From Hybos culiciformis (lineage: Eukaryota; Arthropoda; Insecta; Diptera; Hybotidae): a stretch of 64,000 bases of DNA. The notes beneath the pieces were generated by a model that was not told where the DNA came from, ran no database searches, and saw only the letters and a program-made list of their open reading frames with translations. The stretch lies in assembly GCA_964007475.1 (NCBI GenBank), contig OZ023273.1:81446598-81510597 (forward strand). Reading direction: 5' to 3'. Positions within the stretch are counted from its first letter, which is position 1. Each line of letters begins with the position of its first letter. Positions 40,844 through 52,337 of this stretch are shown here, piece after piece. The translations under genes were made by a program, and so were the position numbers.

Positions 40844-41077
40844 TGTAAAGGGCAAGTTGCCATTACAGGCAACTTGCCTTTTAAATAAAAGACTTTATTT
40901 ATCTTAAACTAAATTTATTTAATTAATATGTACGTGTTGAAATCTAAACTTAAACTAATCTTACTCATGATCATTTACCTATTCTTATATTACCTTAAAC
41001 TTATTGAGTCACCTAACGGTAAGTATTAAATTATACTGGAATTATTCCAAATTCCTTTATAATAAGGAGGCACTACA
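40844..41077 (-). repeat. 3' LTR
   Basis: In plus orientation it reads TGTAAAGGGCAAGTTGCC...GGAGGCACTACA, 234 bp. Near-identical to the other LTR, with a few substitutions and small indels. A hairpin GGCAACTTGCC/GGCAAGTTGCC lies at the first 40 bp. Confidence 0.88.
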
Positions 41078-41089
41078 CATCCTTCCTTT
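41078..41089 (-). promoter_or_regulatory. polypurine tract
   Basis: The minus strand reads AAAGGAAGGATG directly before the 3' LTR, the expected second-strand primer. Confidence 0.65.
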
Positions 41090-42275
41090 GAAAAGTTGAA
41101 ATCTATTATTGAATTTAATATTTCGTAATAAGACCTATAATTATTATTATATATAAAAGTGATTATTAAAAATGATTATTCTTAACTTTAGGAAATATAT
41201 TAATATTTTGATAAAAATTGATTATTATTAACCATTCAATAAAATGTGAAAATTAATGAACGACGAACTTTACTACGGTAGCGCTCTACTCAGTTCATTA
41301 ATTGGGTGTACCCCCTTTTTTTTCTTCAAAATTGATTTTTATATGATCTTAAAAATTAATTTTCATATTTTACAATTTTATTGTAATAAAAATAAAATTT
41401 TTTTTTTGCAATTCATATAATTTTTCTTTAAGAAAAATTTTAATATTTTACAATGTTCTTTAAACGATTTTTTTTTTTTGAGTTCGTATCATATTTATCT
41501 TAAAAATTTATTTATTTTTAAATTTTTTTTTTCAACAAGAAGGAATATTTACCCTGTGTAAATTTAATAATATTTAATGTAATTAAGTGTACTAAACAAT
41601 TATACTATTGTACCATTTACGTTCACTGTACCGCAATGGGATACAACTTTCCGCTTTGGGCCTTACAATTTGCACCATTCGTAATTATAGTTTAGTATAC
41701 TATAGGTCTAATTTTAATTTGATTAAAATTTCCTTAGAAATTTTATGTATATTTTTTTTTTTATTTCCGTTTTTAATTTTATATTACTAATTATTATAAT
41801 TTTTTTTTTCTATTTTGGATTAATTTATCATTGATCTGTTTTTTTTTTGAAGTTATACTTCTTATGCGACTTGCAAAAAATTTAACGTTTAACGCACAAA
41901 TACATACAAAATAAAAAATGTATTATTATCTTATTATTTTTTTTTATTATTTTTGCACAAACACATTGAAAAAATTTTTTTTTTTAATTTACCGACGATT
42001 TTAGTTTTTTTTTCCGGAAATTATTTTTTATTTTAAAAACGAATTACGTAGTTTATTTATTTATTTATTTATTTGAAAAAAAGGTTCCCGCACGAAATTT
42101 ATTTTTTTTTTGACTAATTTAATTAATATTTGTTTTCATTTTTTAACATAAAAAAAAATTATTAGTTCAATTAAAAAAAACCAAAATACACTTTATTCCA
42201 GAGACAAAACGTTTCTTGAATGACATTAGTATTCGAAATTTATTTAATTTCGAAATTAAATTTCTAAATTCCGAA
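41090..42275. other. LTR element interior, non-coding
   Basis: Runs of T and A up to about ten bases alternate with short complex stretches. No frame resembles a retroelement protein. Confidence 0.6.
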
Positions 42276-42402
42276 ACACCCACGCCGAACACATGCGCGA
42301 GGAGAGAGAAAGAAAGTGAGTCGGTAGTACCAAACATATGCGCGTGGTATTCTTGCTATGCAGCGGCCAGCGAAGTGAAATTAACTGTAATACGTACTTG
42401 TT
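42276..42402. repeat. direct repeat unit 1 in the LTR interior
   Basis: ACACCCACGCCGAACACATG...ATACGTACTTGTT. Matches 43342-43480 with few changes, including GAGGAGAGAGAAAGA and CGTGGTATTCTTGCTATGCA. Confidence 0.82.
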
Positions 42403-42412
42403 GTTGGGGGTT

Positions 42413-42858
42413 GGACATTTGTCCGCGATTTGTTTTTGTATCGCGGACATAAAAATGACATTTGTCCGCGATTCAAAATGTCTTTTGTCCGCGATAAAAA
42501 TTAATCGCGGACAAATGACATTTTGCAAAATGACATTTGTCCGCTAAAAATCTGAAAAATCAATCGCGGACAAATGACATTTTGCAAAATGACATTTGTC
42601 CGCTAAAAAGTTAAAAAATCAATCGCGGACAAATGACATTTTGCAAAATGACATTTGTCCGCTAAAAATTAAAAAAAGCAATCGCGGACAAATGTCATTT
42701 TGCAAAATGTCATTTGTCCGCGATTGATTTTTCGAATTTTTAGCGGACAAATGTCATTTTGCAAAATGTCATTTGTCCGCGATTGAAATTTTTAATTTTT
42801 AGCGGACAAATGTCATTTTGCAAAATGTCATTTGTCCGCGATTGATTTTTCAGTTTTT
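42413..42858. repeat. palindromic-word array 2 (GCGGACAAATG family)
   Basis: Begins GGACATTTGTCCGCGATTTG and holds six regular units of the same 38-bp near-palindrome as array 1, at about 60-bp spacing. Here the first three read GACATTTTGC and the last three GTCATTTTGC, the reverse of array 1. No GC-rich core is present. It ends in AGTTTTTTTATT, where the LTR interior resumes. Confidence 0.87.
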
Positions 42859-42929
42859 TTATTATTATTTTTGCACCAATACATTGTCAACTTTTTTATC
42901 AATTTTTGTTTTGTTAATTTTTTGCATGT

Positions 42930-43085
42930 ATAGACAGATACGACGCCGATCGCTTTTTTTGACCGCGACTAGTCAAATTGTGCCCTACTATTGCTGCGGC
43001 TGGTCGACTCAAAAATACCTGTTTTGGAGAAAAGAGCGGCTTCGTAAAAAAAATCTATAAAATCGGTGGCTGTTAAAAAACCATC
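42930..43085 (+). repeat. interspersed repeat Q, copy 1
   Basis: GACGCCGATCGCTTTTTTTG...GACTAGT...CTGCGG...GTCGACT...TGTTTTGG matches the reverse complement of 47130-47372 with many substitutions. No coding frame. Confidence 0.55.
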
Positions 43086-43341
43086 GGCGACTAAAAAAAC
43101 AAAAAAAAACAAAAAAAACTAATTCATAGAAAAATTATTAAAACTTTATAGAAAAGTTAAAGTGGTTAATAAATTATTTAAATTTTAATTCATTTTACAA
43201 ATTTATTCGTTTTGTAATAATTGTAATGTAATGTAATAATTTAATAATTTTCCTTCCTCAAAAAATCAAATTAATAAAAAAAAATGTAAGCCTTTTTTTA
43301 ATCAGCCATGCACAACATACACACATCCATACATTCCAATG

Positions 43342-43480
43342 ACACCCACCCCAAACACATATGCGAGGAGAGAGAAAGAGAATGAGTCGGTAGATCCCAA
43401 ACACATGCGCGTGGTATTCTTGCTATGCAGCGAAGTAAGCAGTGTGAGCGTCGTGAAATTAGCTGAAATACGTACTTGTT
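43342..43480. repeat. direct repeat unit 2 in the LTR interior
   Basis: Second copy of 42276-42402, with a short extra piece (GTAAGCAGTGTGAGCGTC) near 43434. Confidence 0.82.
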
Positions 43481-43489
43481 CTATTTTAT

Positions 43490-45205
43490 TTCCACATTAC
43501 GAATACGAATACGAAGTATAACTTCCCCCACACGCAAATTTTTTTTTTTTTAACAATCCTCAAATTGTCTATTTTCTCAAATTCTAATTACTGTTGGCGC
43601 TAGAGTCAAAGTAGTCGTAAATATTAGATACATCTTTATTTTTTTTTTTATTTAGTACCTATCTTTTCTTTTATAATTTTTTTTTTGTTACTTTATTATT
43701 TCCTCTTTAAATATGAATATATATTTCCATTATTTATAAATTATTTGAATTTTCACGAACTTTTGATTTAGACCGTTCAATTATTGGGTTTATCAGCAAA
43801 CTTAATTTTTTTTTTTGAATACATTTCTTTCTTTCTTATCTTAACTAGGAGAGTGTGGCGCCCACTCCTAGTGGCGAAGTGATTGAGAGTCCTGATACTC
43901 ATTATTATTAATCTGACTTAATGTCGAATAGGAACTTAGATGTTGAAAGCTTATATGTGCAATAAATGAATATTTAAATTACTAGTAAAGTCATTTTTGA
44001 TAATTTGGGTTTATTAAAAAAATTATTATAATATATAGCTCTGCTAGGGATTTCAATTTGTATTAAAAATCCAAACAAAAATTCAAAACCCTAGATTTTG
44101 TCGGCATACTTTAATTGTCGAAGTTTTCACTATGTTAAAAAAAGTTTGTTTGCCTATGATAAAAAAAAAAAATATTTAATATTATTATTAATGAAATGTA
44201 TGTAATTTTGATAAAAAAAATTTTTTTTAATATATTTTTGTTTATGTGTTGAAGAAATAAATTTATTTTGGAAATTAATTTTGAGTAAAAATAATATTTA
44301 TAGCAAAAGAAATATATTTCAATGTAATATAATTAAGTAATATACTATGAAAGTAATATAATGTAATTAAAAAAAAAAAATTTTAATCTGTATAATATTT
44401 GTTTTATTAGTGCTTATTTTGTTATACAATTGTGGTTGACCTTGGTGTTGTTGCTGCTGCATATTTCTTGTTTTGTATGTTGATAGCAAAAAAAAATTAT
44501 TTTTTTAATTACATTTTTTTTTCTTTTATAACTAATTTTTTTTTTTATTGAGTTCGAAAAGAATTTTTATTTTGAATTCGATTCGCTTTTTGAATTATGA
44601 TTTTTTTCAATGTTTATTGTTTGTTTATTTTTATTTTTGTTCCGTTTCGTTTTCATTTCTGATTTTCTTTCTTCATCTGTCAAAATGTTTTTCATTTTGT
44701 TTGTTTGTTTTTTTTTTTTTTATTTATTTTATGTTTTTTTTTTTCACTTTTTTTTTAATTTTGTCATTGATTTGACTTTCTAAAAATTTTTTTTTGAATT
44801 TTGTCCATTGGTTTGACTCTAGTTTGTGTGGGTTATTTTTAGGACAAACTTATGACCTTTTTTCCAACAATTAATTATATTTTCAGGTTTAGATTTTCTA
44901 TTTTTTCTTCTTTTTTATTTTTTATTCATGGTTTAAAAAAAAAATTTATTTTTAATGATGTTTTTTTTTCAGTGATTTTAATTAGTCCATGTTTCATCCA
45001 TGTTTAATTTTTCTAATTTAATTTTTTTTCCACACTTTTCAATCAATTTTTCTTTTAGAATTCTTTTTCTTCTTGCTTTCCAAATTTTTTTTTGGTGTTA
45101 ATTTTTATCATTTTTTTTTTTGACCAGATTTTTTTCTTTCTGAATTCAATTATGGTTTTTTTTTTTGATTGAAAGAAATACTATTCCCGTTGCCAAAGGC
45201 AAATC
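43490..45205. other. LTR element interior, T-rich, non-coding
   Basis: Strongly T-rich on the plus strand from 44480 to 45180, with many TTTTTTT runs. A 75-codon open frame at 44548 is Phe/Ser-rich low complexity. No gag or pol similarity seen. Confidence 0.6.
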
Positions 45206-45218
45206 GTCACGGTCGCCA
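45206..45218 (-). promoter_or_regulatory. primer-binding site, tRNA-Arg type
   Basis: TGGCGACCGTGAC on the minus strand, directly after the 5' LTR. This is the primer type I know from the mdg1/412 group. Confidence 0.75.
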
Positions 45219-45485
45219 TGTAAAGGGCAAGTTGCCATTACAGGCAACTTGCCTTTTAAATAATGTAATGGCAACTTGCCTTTTAAATAAAAGATTTTAT
45301 TTATCTTAAACTTAATTTATTTAATTAATATGTACGTGTTGAAATTTAAACTTAAACTAATCTTACTCATGATCATTTACCTATTCTTATATTAACTTAA
45401 AATTATTGAGTGACCTAACGGTAAGTATATATATTAAATTATACTGGAATTATTCAAACTTCCTTTATAATAAGGAGGCACTACA
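45219..45485 (-). repeat. 5' LTR
   Basis: It is 267 bp, longer than the 3' LTR mainly through a local duplication of GGCAACTTGCCTTTTAAATA near 45249-45290 and TA additions near 45428. The high similarity to the 3' LTR points to a recent insertion. Confidence 0.88.
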
Positions 45486-45596
45486 ATATGTATTCTGAAT
45501 AAAAATATGTATTCTGAATAAAAATGTTCCACATTCACCTATTTTGTAGATAATTTATTTTTGATATTAATTTTTCTTAATGTAATTTTTAGTTTC

Positions 45597-45989
45597 ACCT
45601 TGTTCGCACTTCAACATTTATGCGGATAAATAAGTGGAAATTTCCACTTTCTGAAACTACCGTTCGCACTTGAGAAGTGGAAAAAATTTGACAATTCTAG
45701 AGAAAACGTGAATAAAAAAAGCAAACAACTTTCTGTTACTTTAAAAAAAATTTTAAATTTTAAAATTAAATTTCACTTTTTTTTGTTGGTTTTCATTTTT
45801 TTGACATTTTGACACAAAATAAACGGTGTCAACCGTACGAAAACTAGCAAAAAATAGCTAAAAGGAACTAGCTAAGTGGAAAAAAGAACTGGAATTTAAA
45901 ATATCCGGAAAAAATTTTTGTATGATAATATCCACAAAGTTTCCGGAAAAATCGTAATATCCGGAAAAAAATTGAAGTGCGAACAAGGT
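45597..45989. mobile_element. MITE, 393 bp, 18-bp inverted ends
   Basis: ACCTTGTTCGCACTTCAA and its exact complement form the ends. GTTCGCACTT recurs inside near 45662. No clear target duplication and no coding frame. Confidence 0.7.
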
Positions 45990-46007
45990 ATTAGTGTAAT
46001 TTATTTT

Positions 46008-46290
46008 TGACATTAAATTACACTAATAAAATTCTGGAGCAATATTTTTATTACAATTACTTTTCGGAAGAAATACTAATGTCAAATTTTGCAGGCATAT
46101 TTGAAAATGCACTTTTAACTAAAACAGATTTTTTTTTGAAGTAATTTGTAATTTAGTTGTTAGTATAAATTATTTTTGACATTAAATTCCATTAATGCAA
46201 TGCATGTAGAATATTTTTATTCCAATTCCTTTTCACAAGAAGTATTAATATAAATTTAATTTTTCAGGCATATTTGAAAAAGTTATTTTA
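46008..46290. repeat. two diverged tandem copies, unit about 155 bp
   Basis: ATTATTTTTGACATTAAATT begins each copy (46008 and 46163 region). AATATTTTTATT and CAGGCATATTTGAAAA recur at the same offsets. A third, weaker copy may precede the MITE near 45545. Confidence 0.7.
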
Positions 46291-46495
46291 GGGTAAACTT
46301 TTCGGGCAACAAAAAGAAAACATGATTTAAGCCACGTTGCTGTTTCTTCATACATTATTGTCGCTAATAATATAGTTATAACCGGAATTGTGTTTACAGC
46401 TTAAGAGGACTTGGTACCAGTTTGGATTTTTTGTCACAAAATTTGATTGTAGAGCCGTTTTAGATTATTTTAAAGTTTAATTTAAAAAAACATTT

Positions 46496-46699
46496 CATTC
46501 ACAACCTCAGGAATATTTCAAAGTTTAAAATGACATAAAACTTTATAGAATCGGTTAAGGCTAAGTGTTCGAAATCTCTTCAAAACCATTTTGTGACACA
46601 TAACAATGGTTTTGAAGAGATTTCGAGCATTTAGCCTTAACCGATTCTAAAAAATTTTATACCCTTTTAAAGTATCAAACAGTTCGGAGGTTGTGAATG
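46496..46699. repeat. foldback, about 95-bp arms
   Basis: CATTCACAACCTC at the left pairs with GAGGTTGTGAATG at the right. The inner arms GAATCGGTTAAGGCTAAGTG and AATGGTTTTGAAGAGATTTC with their complements are almost perfect. The loop is near TTGTGACACATAAC. Confidence 0.85.
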
Positions 46700-46855
46700 C
46701 GCCGCAAATCCCACTGACCAACCACTAGTCCGCCCGCCCGCAGCCCCCACCCTGCGCCCCCCTTATCGCGTTCTCTACTGCAAATCGCACTGACCGCCAT
46801 CAGGCGCCGCAAATCCCACTGGGCGGGCGGTCCGCAGCCTGTGGCGACAATGTTC
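46700..46855. repeat. GC-rich block shared with the core of array 1
   Basis: GCCGCAAATCCCACTGACCA followed by ACCACTAGTCCGCCCGCCC also occurs at 24507-24545. GCCGCAAATCCCACTG recurs within the block near 46805. It is an island of high GC in very AT-rich DNA. Confidence 0.75.
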
Positions 46856-47080
46856 GCTCATAATTTTGCGGATGAGTTATTTGTTTTAAAAAGTATTTAA
46901 GTCATCCGAAAAAGTTGCCAGATCAGTTTTATTTTTCTGAAAGCACATAACTTATCAGCGATGGATGAGTTATGTGCATTGCAAAGGATATAAATCATCG
47001 GCCAATTTTCGGATGAGTTAAAACGGATATAACTTATCCAAAATCGACCGATGAGTTAAGTACCGATGAGTTATTGCGCG
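46856..47080. repeat. word array, GATGAGTTAT family
   Basis: GATGAGTTAT or its complement ATAACTCATC and close forms (ATAACTTATC, AGTCATCCG) recur at about nine places (46870, 46911, 46947, 46966, 46992, 47012, 47030, 47050, 47065) in both orientations, several next to CGG. Less regular than arrays 1 and 2. Confidence 0.55.
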
Positions 47081-47129
47081 GACCCGTAGAAATCATCTGG
47101 CAATCAATGCTGTCATACAGCCATAAATC

Positions 47130-47372
47130 TAGCTATTTAGAAATAACTTAAAAAATTTAGTGGCATAATAACTTTTTGAGCTTAAAAAGTATTTTAGAAT
47201 TTTTAATGATTTTATCTCTAAGTAGTCGCTGTTTTTTAATTTTTTTGTAAATTTTTTCTAAGCCGCCGAATTCTCCCAAAACAAGTAATTTTAAGTCGAC
47301 TGTCCGCAGCAGTCGAAGGACAAAAATCAACTAGTCGCCGTCGACAAAATCGATCGGCGTCATGTCTTATAT
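47130..47372 (-). repeat. interspersed repeat Q, copy 2
   Basis: Reverse complement of the family seen at 42930-43085 (GACGCCGATCGATTTTGTCG, GCGACTAGT, CTGCTGCGGACAGTCGACTT). Extends further to a palindromic patch near 47100. Confidence 0.55.
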
Positions 47373-47733
47373 GATCTGGTCTATTTTAAATATTTATTTA
47401 GCCTTCCCAGAAAATACTACTTGCCATGAAGTTTCACTTCTTCCGTGTGTCCCGAGACTCACATATGTTTTTTTTTTATGCCAAAAAAACTGCCAAGTGT
47501 ATAAATATGTTGCATTTCTTCATTTTTTTTTTTTTTTTTTTTAAATAATAAATTAATTAATTATAGTACATTCCCGACCTTTTTTTTAATAGAATGCATT
47601 GCCATCGACAACGAATCTACCTGCAAAATTTCAGCTCGATCCGATCACGGGAAATGGGTTAATTTACCGGCGCAAGTTTCCTGCGTCGCAAACATATATA
47701 CAAATATACTTTTGTCAAGTTAAAATAGAGATA

Positions 47734-47917
47734 GAGTACGATTCAAATCACTTGACCAATCCGTTATGCAAAGCTTTCCCTTTCCATTACAAAATTCCAT
47801 ACAAAATTTAGGGGAAATTATTTAAGAAAAAAAGTTCATGCAAATTTTTTATGGAATTTTGTAATGGAAAGGGAAAGCTTTGCATAACGCATTGGTCAAG
47901 TGATTTGAATCGTACTC
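47734..47917. mobile_element. short copy of the TA-target MITE family
   Basis: Ends GAGTACGATTCAAATCACTT and complement, flanked by TA (47732-47733, 47918-47919). The arms pair for about 70 bp, through AAAGCTTTCCCTTTCCATTA. Same family as 2299-3162. Confidence 0.88.
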
Positions 47918-48311
47918 TAGTAAAAAAAGAATAAGAATAATGAGTGAAGAAAATTTATTGAAAAATATTCTAACTTGATTTTTTTTTTTTGTGATTTTAG
48001 GAAAAGGGATTATTAAAGGACATAAAAAGTAAAACCTACTTTTATGACAAAATAATAAATCATTCGACTTTCAAAGAACTAAGAATTGAATTACTCTATC
48101 AAAATTAAATGTGCATATGATAATTTCAAAATAATTAAAATAAACCGATATATTTCAGATAAGGCTTCTCGTCGATCAAACATTTTCAAACTGAGTTGAC
48201 AATTTAGTTTGATTTGAATGGTTTGAAAAAGATTTGAGCTTTTTGTTAAACAATCAAATAGTTTGAAAATATTCAAACCTAAAAATCAAACAAGTTGTAA
48301 GTGTTCAAACT

Positions 48312-49555
48312 CCCTGCTAGCTTTTGTTCACCAGTTTCATCAGTTACAACCACATACAAATCTATTTTTTAAGACTGTGTTGGTTTTTTCTTAGATAATT
48401 GTGTATGTATTTTACTATTTACTATAACGCACCACGAAGTAGTTTATAATGACAAAAAAACTACTTCTTAAAAGAGACAGATAACAAAAAAAAATTTTTT
48501 TTTATTCGGTTATCTCGTTTAGATTTCTACTTATATGAAGTAGTTTAAAAGTAGTTTAAAAGTAGTTTTAAAAGTAGTTTTGAAAGTTTAAAATTACAGT
48601 ACTACGCAATCATTCATAAAAAAAAATCAAACGTGGAAGATTGTTTTTTTTATCGCAACGCAATTAAATTAAATTGAATTAAAAACGTGAAAATTGTTTT
48701 TTTTATCAGAAAGATTGATACAGTGTACGCTGATTTTAATTTAAACGGTAGAGCAGGAAAAAGAAGTTTAAATTCACTGAATTTATTTCAAAAGACTTTA
48801 TATGGTAACAGCTTTTAGTAAATATGGAAAAAATTAAATTTACAAAATTTTCTTTTAGGTGCGTGTGGATCTTCAACAGATAACCTATCATATGAAAATT
48901 AAATGAAAAAAAGCGTGCCTCGAGCACATAACAGATATTTAAAAATTAAATTAAATCTGATTAAAAAAAAAAAAAAAAAATAATAATAAAGAATTTGTTT
49001 AGGCATATTATAATAATAATAAATAAGAATGAAAAAATTATATTTTGAAATAAAAAATTTGAGTGCTTATCCGTGAAAGGATTTTAAACTTAAAACTTAT
49101 TATAAAATAATTGTGGATATTTGGCCACTCTTATTTAAAATAAATTTTAAGTTTAAAATTATTTCACGGATAAACTACTTGTTTTATTTATTAACAGAAA
49201 GGTATGATATTATGAAGTAGTGAAGAAGTAGTGGTTATAAAGTAATGAAGAAGTAGTTTAGAAGTAGTGGTTATGAAGTAATGAAGAAGTAGTTTAGAAG
49301 TAGTGAAGAAGTAGTGATTATGAAGTAGTGCAGAAGTAATGGAAAAGTTATGAATTGTCGATAAAATGAAGCATGTTCTGTTTCATATTAAAAGAGATAG
49401 TTGTTTGTATGTGGTAGTAAATGGGAGGAGAAACTACTGAACTTTTTCCCGAGCCCATTCATTAATCAGTAGTAAATTCACTACAAAAACAAATAAAGAA
49501 TAAACGAGACTACGTGATTCAAAAGTATTTCTAAAGTACTTCCAGGCTAGCAGGG
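48312..49555. mobile_element. nested element with CCCTGCTAGC ends and AGTAGT repeats
   Basis: CCCTGCTAGC at 48312 and GCTAGCAGGG ending at 49555 are inverted repeats. Taking it out rejoins a TCAAACTATTT word of the host hAT, leaving CT on both sides. Subterminal arrays of GAAGTAGT/AAAGTAGTTT lie at 48445-48595 and 49205-49340, and partners in the other orientation (ACTACTTC) near 48465. No coding frame recognised. Confidence 0.7.
49205..49340 (+). repeat. GAAGTAGT tandem repeats
   Basis: Irregular head-to-tail copies of GAAGTAGT, GAAGTAATGAAGAAGTAG and TTAGAAGTAGT with a unit of roughly 9-36 bp. Confidence 0.8.
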
Positions 49556-51179
49556 CTATTTAAAATTTGATCAAACAAAAGTCAAACTATTTGAAACTTG
49601 ATCAAATAAAAGTCAAACTATTTGAAACTTTTTGTCTGATATCCTAAGTCATTTAATAATGTGTATTATGTTTTTATTCATTTTTAAAATTCTAAATAAA
49701 TAAGTAAGGTGGATTGGGCAAGTTAAATAAATTTATTACGATTGTCGCTTCTATTTGTGATTGAATATAAATAATATTTACTCATTTTATTTCTATTTTA
49801 TGGCAAAAATTTTCAGAACTTTTGTGTTTATGTTAGGTTTCACATTTTCAATAAATATTTTCTCCTGAATATTTTGCACAATAAAAAGGGAATTTTAAAA
49901 ATTTAATAATAATTCTTTTTGATTACTTTTATTTTTTAAATAATGGGAATTATGTAGGTACATCATTAGCATGTATTGATACAGTACCAAATAATATACT
50001 TAAAAATAACATAATCTTTCTTATTTATCTTTCCACCACGATTTCAAGCACATAGCTGACGTAATAGTCTCGTGGTTGAAAGAGAATCTTTTTGGTGTAA
50101 TAAGATCTACACCTCCTGAAAATTCTCGTTCAACATCGACAGATGAAGAAGGAACTGCCAAATAATTTTTTGCCATAATGGACAAAATGGGAAACTTAAT
50201 TTGGTTTTGTTTCCACCATTTTAATACATCCTCTTCCCCACTTATCGAGCAGCAAGATCTGGAATAGCTGATAATCTCGTTACGGCATTTATTTTTTTTG
50301 GCTCGTTTTGGCATTAAAGCTAAAAATCCTTCTTCATCTTCTGATTGACCACTTTCTTCTTCATCATTTCCATCACAATTATTATTATTATTATTCATAT
50401 TATTATTATTGTTATTATTATTATTACTATTACCATTATAATTATTTTCAACTATCATTTTATATATTTTATAAATTTCTGAAATTTTAGTTTTAATTTC
50501 TTTGATTTCTTGGTTATCATAACCATATAATAAAAAATAGTCCAATTTCAAACCTGGGTTTAGAAATGTTGCAAGAAACAAAATCTCTTCTAAATCTATT
50601 TTTGGTTTATATTTTTCTAATTTTCCAACAGCTAGAGTAGCAGCCTCGACCAAAACTCCTCCGCTGCATTTTTTTATTTTATTAAAGCATGAATGTATAA
50701 TGAAATTGTTGACTTGCCTCCAAGACTCATTTTTTTGTTCCAATGCTGAATTTCTCTAAAACTTTCTTTAATTCGAATAAAATGCTTCATTCTTTTTCTT
50801 TTAATATATATTTGTTCAGCAATTCGACACCAGAGCAAAGTGAAAGTAACGGCTTCTTTAAAAATTCAGCTCGTTCAATCATATTGAACGTTGAGTTCCA
50901 GCGGGTTGCTACATATATCACAGGAACTAAATGTTTAATATTATGAACTTCGCAGTTTTCTGAAAGCTTCTCACGTAACTTTGGTGACATCCGTACTTTT
51001 TTCAAAATAGCTCTTAATTTTTTTAAAATAGATGAAAGTTTTTCATCATCGTAGCAAATAAGGGATTCTTCAAATTCATCAAAACTATTAAAATCAACAT
51101 CTTCATCAGTTCCAACATCATCAACACAATCATCATCACTAATCACGGAGAAAAAATTTTCATAAACTTTGTCTCAAAA

Positions 51180-52330
51180 ACTGGTAAAATGTGTCAATTT
51201 TTAGGGAGTTTTTGGGATTGTGGATTTTTTTGACAAAATTTATGAAAAAATTAGGAGTATTACCTACTTCCTTTTTTATGGTATTTACTGTAGAAATATA
51301 CGCCATGTGCATATTTTATTATAACTATAACTAAATACTATCGGAATTAGTGTAAATATTTCTCTACATAAAACACATTTTTCTTAACTAAATCTACTCA
51401 AAATATTTATATATATTATTGGACATTTTGATAGCAATAACATTTTTTTTTTAGGACTAAACCATTTTTTTTAGGGAAGAATCTGGAAAATATTCAGAGA
51501 CAATAATAAATTTCTTATATAATTTGTTGAAAAACTTGATAAGAGTAGCGATTTTTTTCAGGACTAAAACATTTTTTTTAGGAAAGAATCTGGAAAATAT
51601 TCAGAGACAATAATAAATTTCTTATATAATTTGTTGAAAAACTTGAGAAGAGTAGCGTATTTTTATGTTTTCATGATCAATTTTTTAGGAAAGTTAATCA
51701 AATTAAATGGATCAAAATTCTTAATTTATGCAAAAAATCTAAATTAGTGCAAGATTTCTGGTAATTTTTTTTGACAAATATTCCTTAAAAATTGGGCATT
51801 TTACATATATTTCACGGGAATTGCCTACTTTTTTTAGTAACGAAGTTATTTAAATTTTTTGGTGCACATTGAAAAAATATTGACGACACTGAAAAAATAT
51901 AAATAAAAAAATAGCAAATTTGTAGTCGTAATTTTTTTGAATTTATTCATTATTTGTACTGATTTTTAAGAATTGTAAAAAAATACATTTAATATAAGAA
52001 ATTTATACATTTTATTCTTACAAATTTAGTACTATTGTAATTATTCAAACAACAAAAATTATTTCAAAATTATCAAATATCAAATTAAAAAAAATTAAAG
52101 TACATGTACATTGCAAGTACTAATTCAAAAATCAAAATTATCAAATTAAAAAATTTAGTTTAATGTACTTATATAATGTGAGTAGTACTAATGCAAATAT
52201 TCAAAATTATAAAACTATAATAATTCAAAATTATCAAATTAAAAATAATTCAATTTTACTGTAAAAATTTATTTGTGAAAAAAAATCGCGTAAAGTAAAT
52301 ATATTTATATTAAATAATTATGCGTATTTA
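51180..52330. other. AT-rich stretch inside the hAT intron
   Basis: Contains a local direct duplication of about 90 bp (AGGAAAGAATCTGGAAAATA-type sequence at 51470 and 51580 regions with CAGAGACAATAATAAATTTC). Otherwise no recognisable feature. Confidence 0.6.
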
Positions 52331-52337
52331 TAATACC

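Larger units (their letters stand above)
40844..45485 (-). mobile_element. LTR retrotransposon without visible coding region (tRNA-Arg primer type)
   Basis: Near-identical LTRs lie at 40844-41077 and 45219-45485, both with TG...CA ends. ATAT flanks the outer sides (40840-40843 and 45486-45489). On the minus strand the primer site TGGCGACCGTGAC follows the 5' LTR directly and a purine tract, AAAGGAAGGA, precedes the 3' LTR. This fixes the orientation. The 4.1-kb interior shows no gag or pol similarity in any frame. It holds long T/A runs, a direct repeat and a palindromic array. Confidence 0.87.

Noticed and set aside
44548..44775. 75-codon Phe/Ser-rich frame
   Set aside because: Low-complexity translation of a T-rich strand in the LTR interior.
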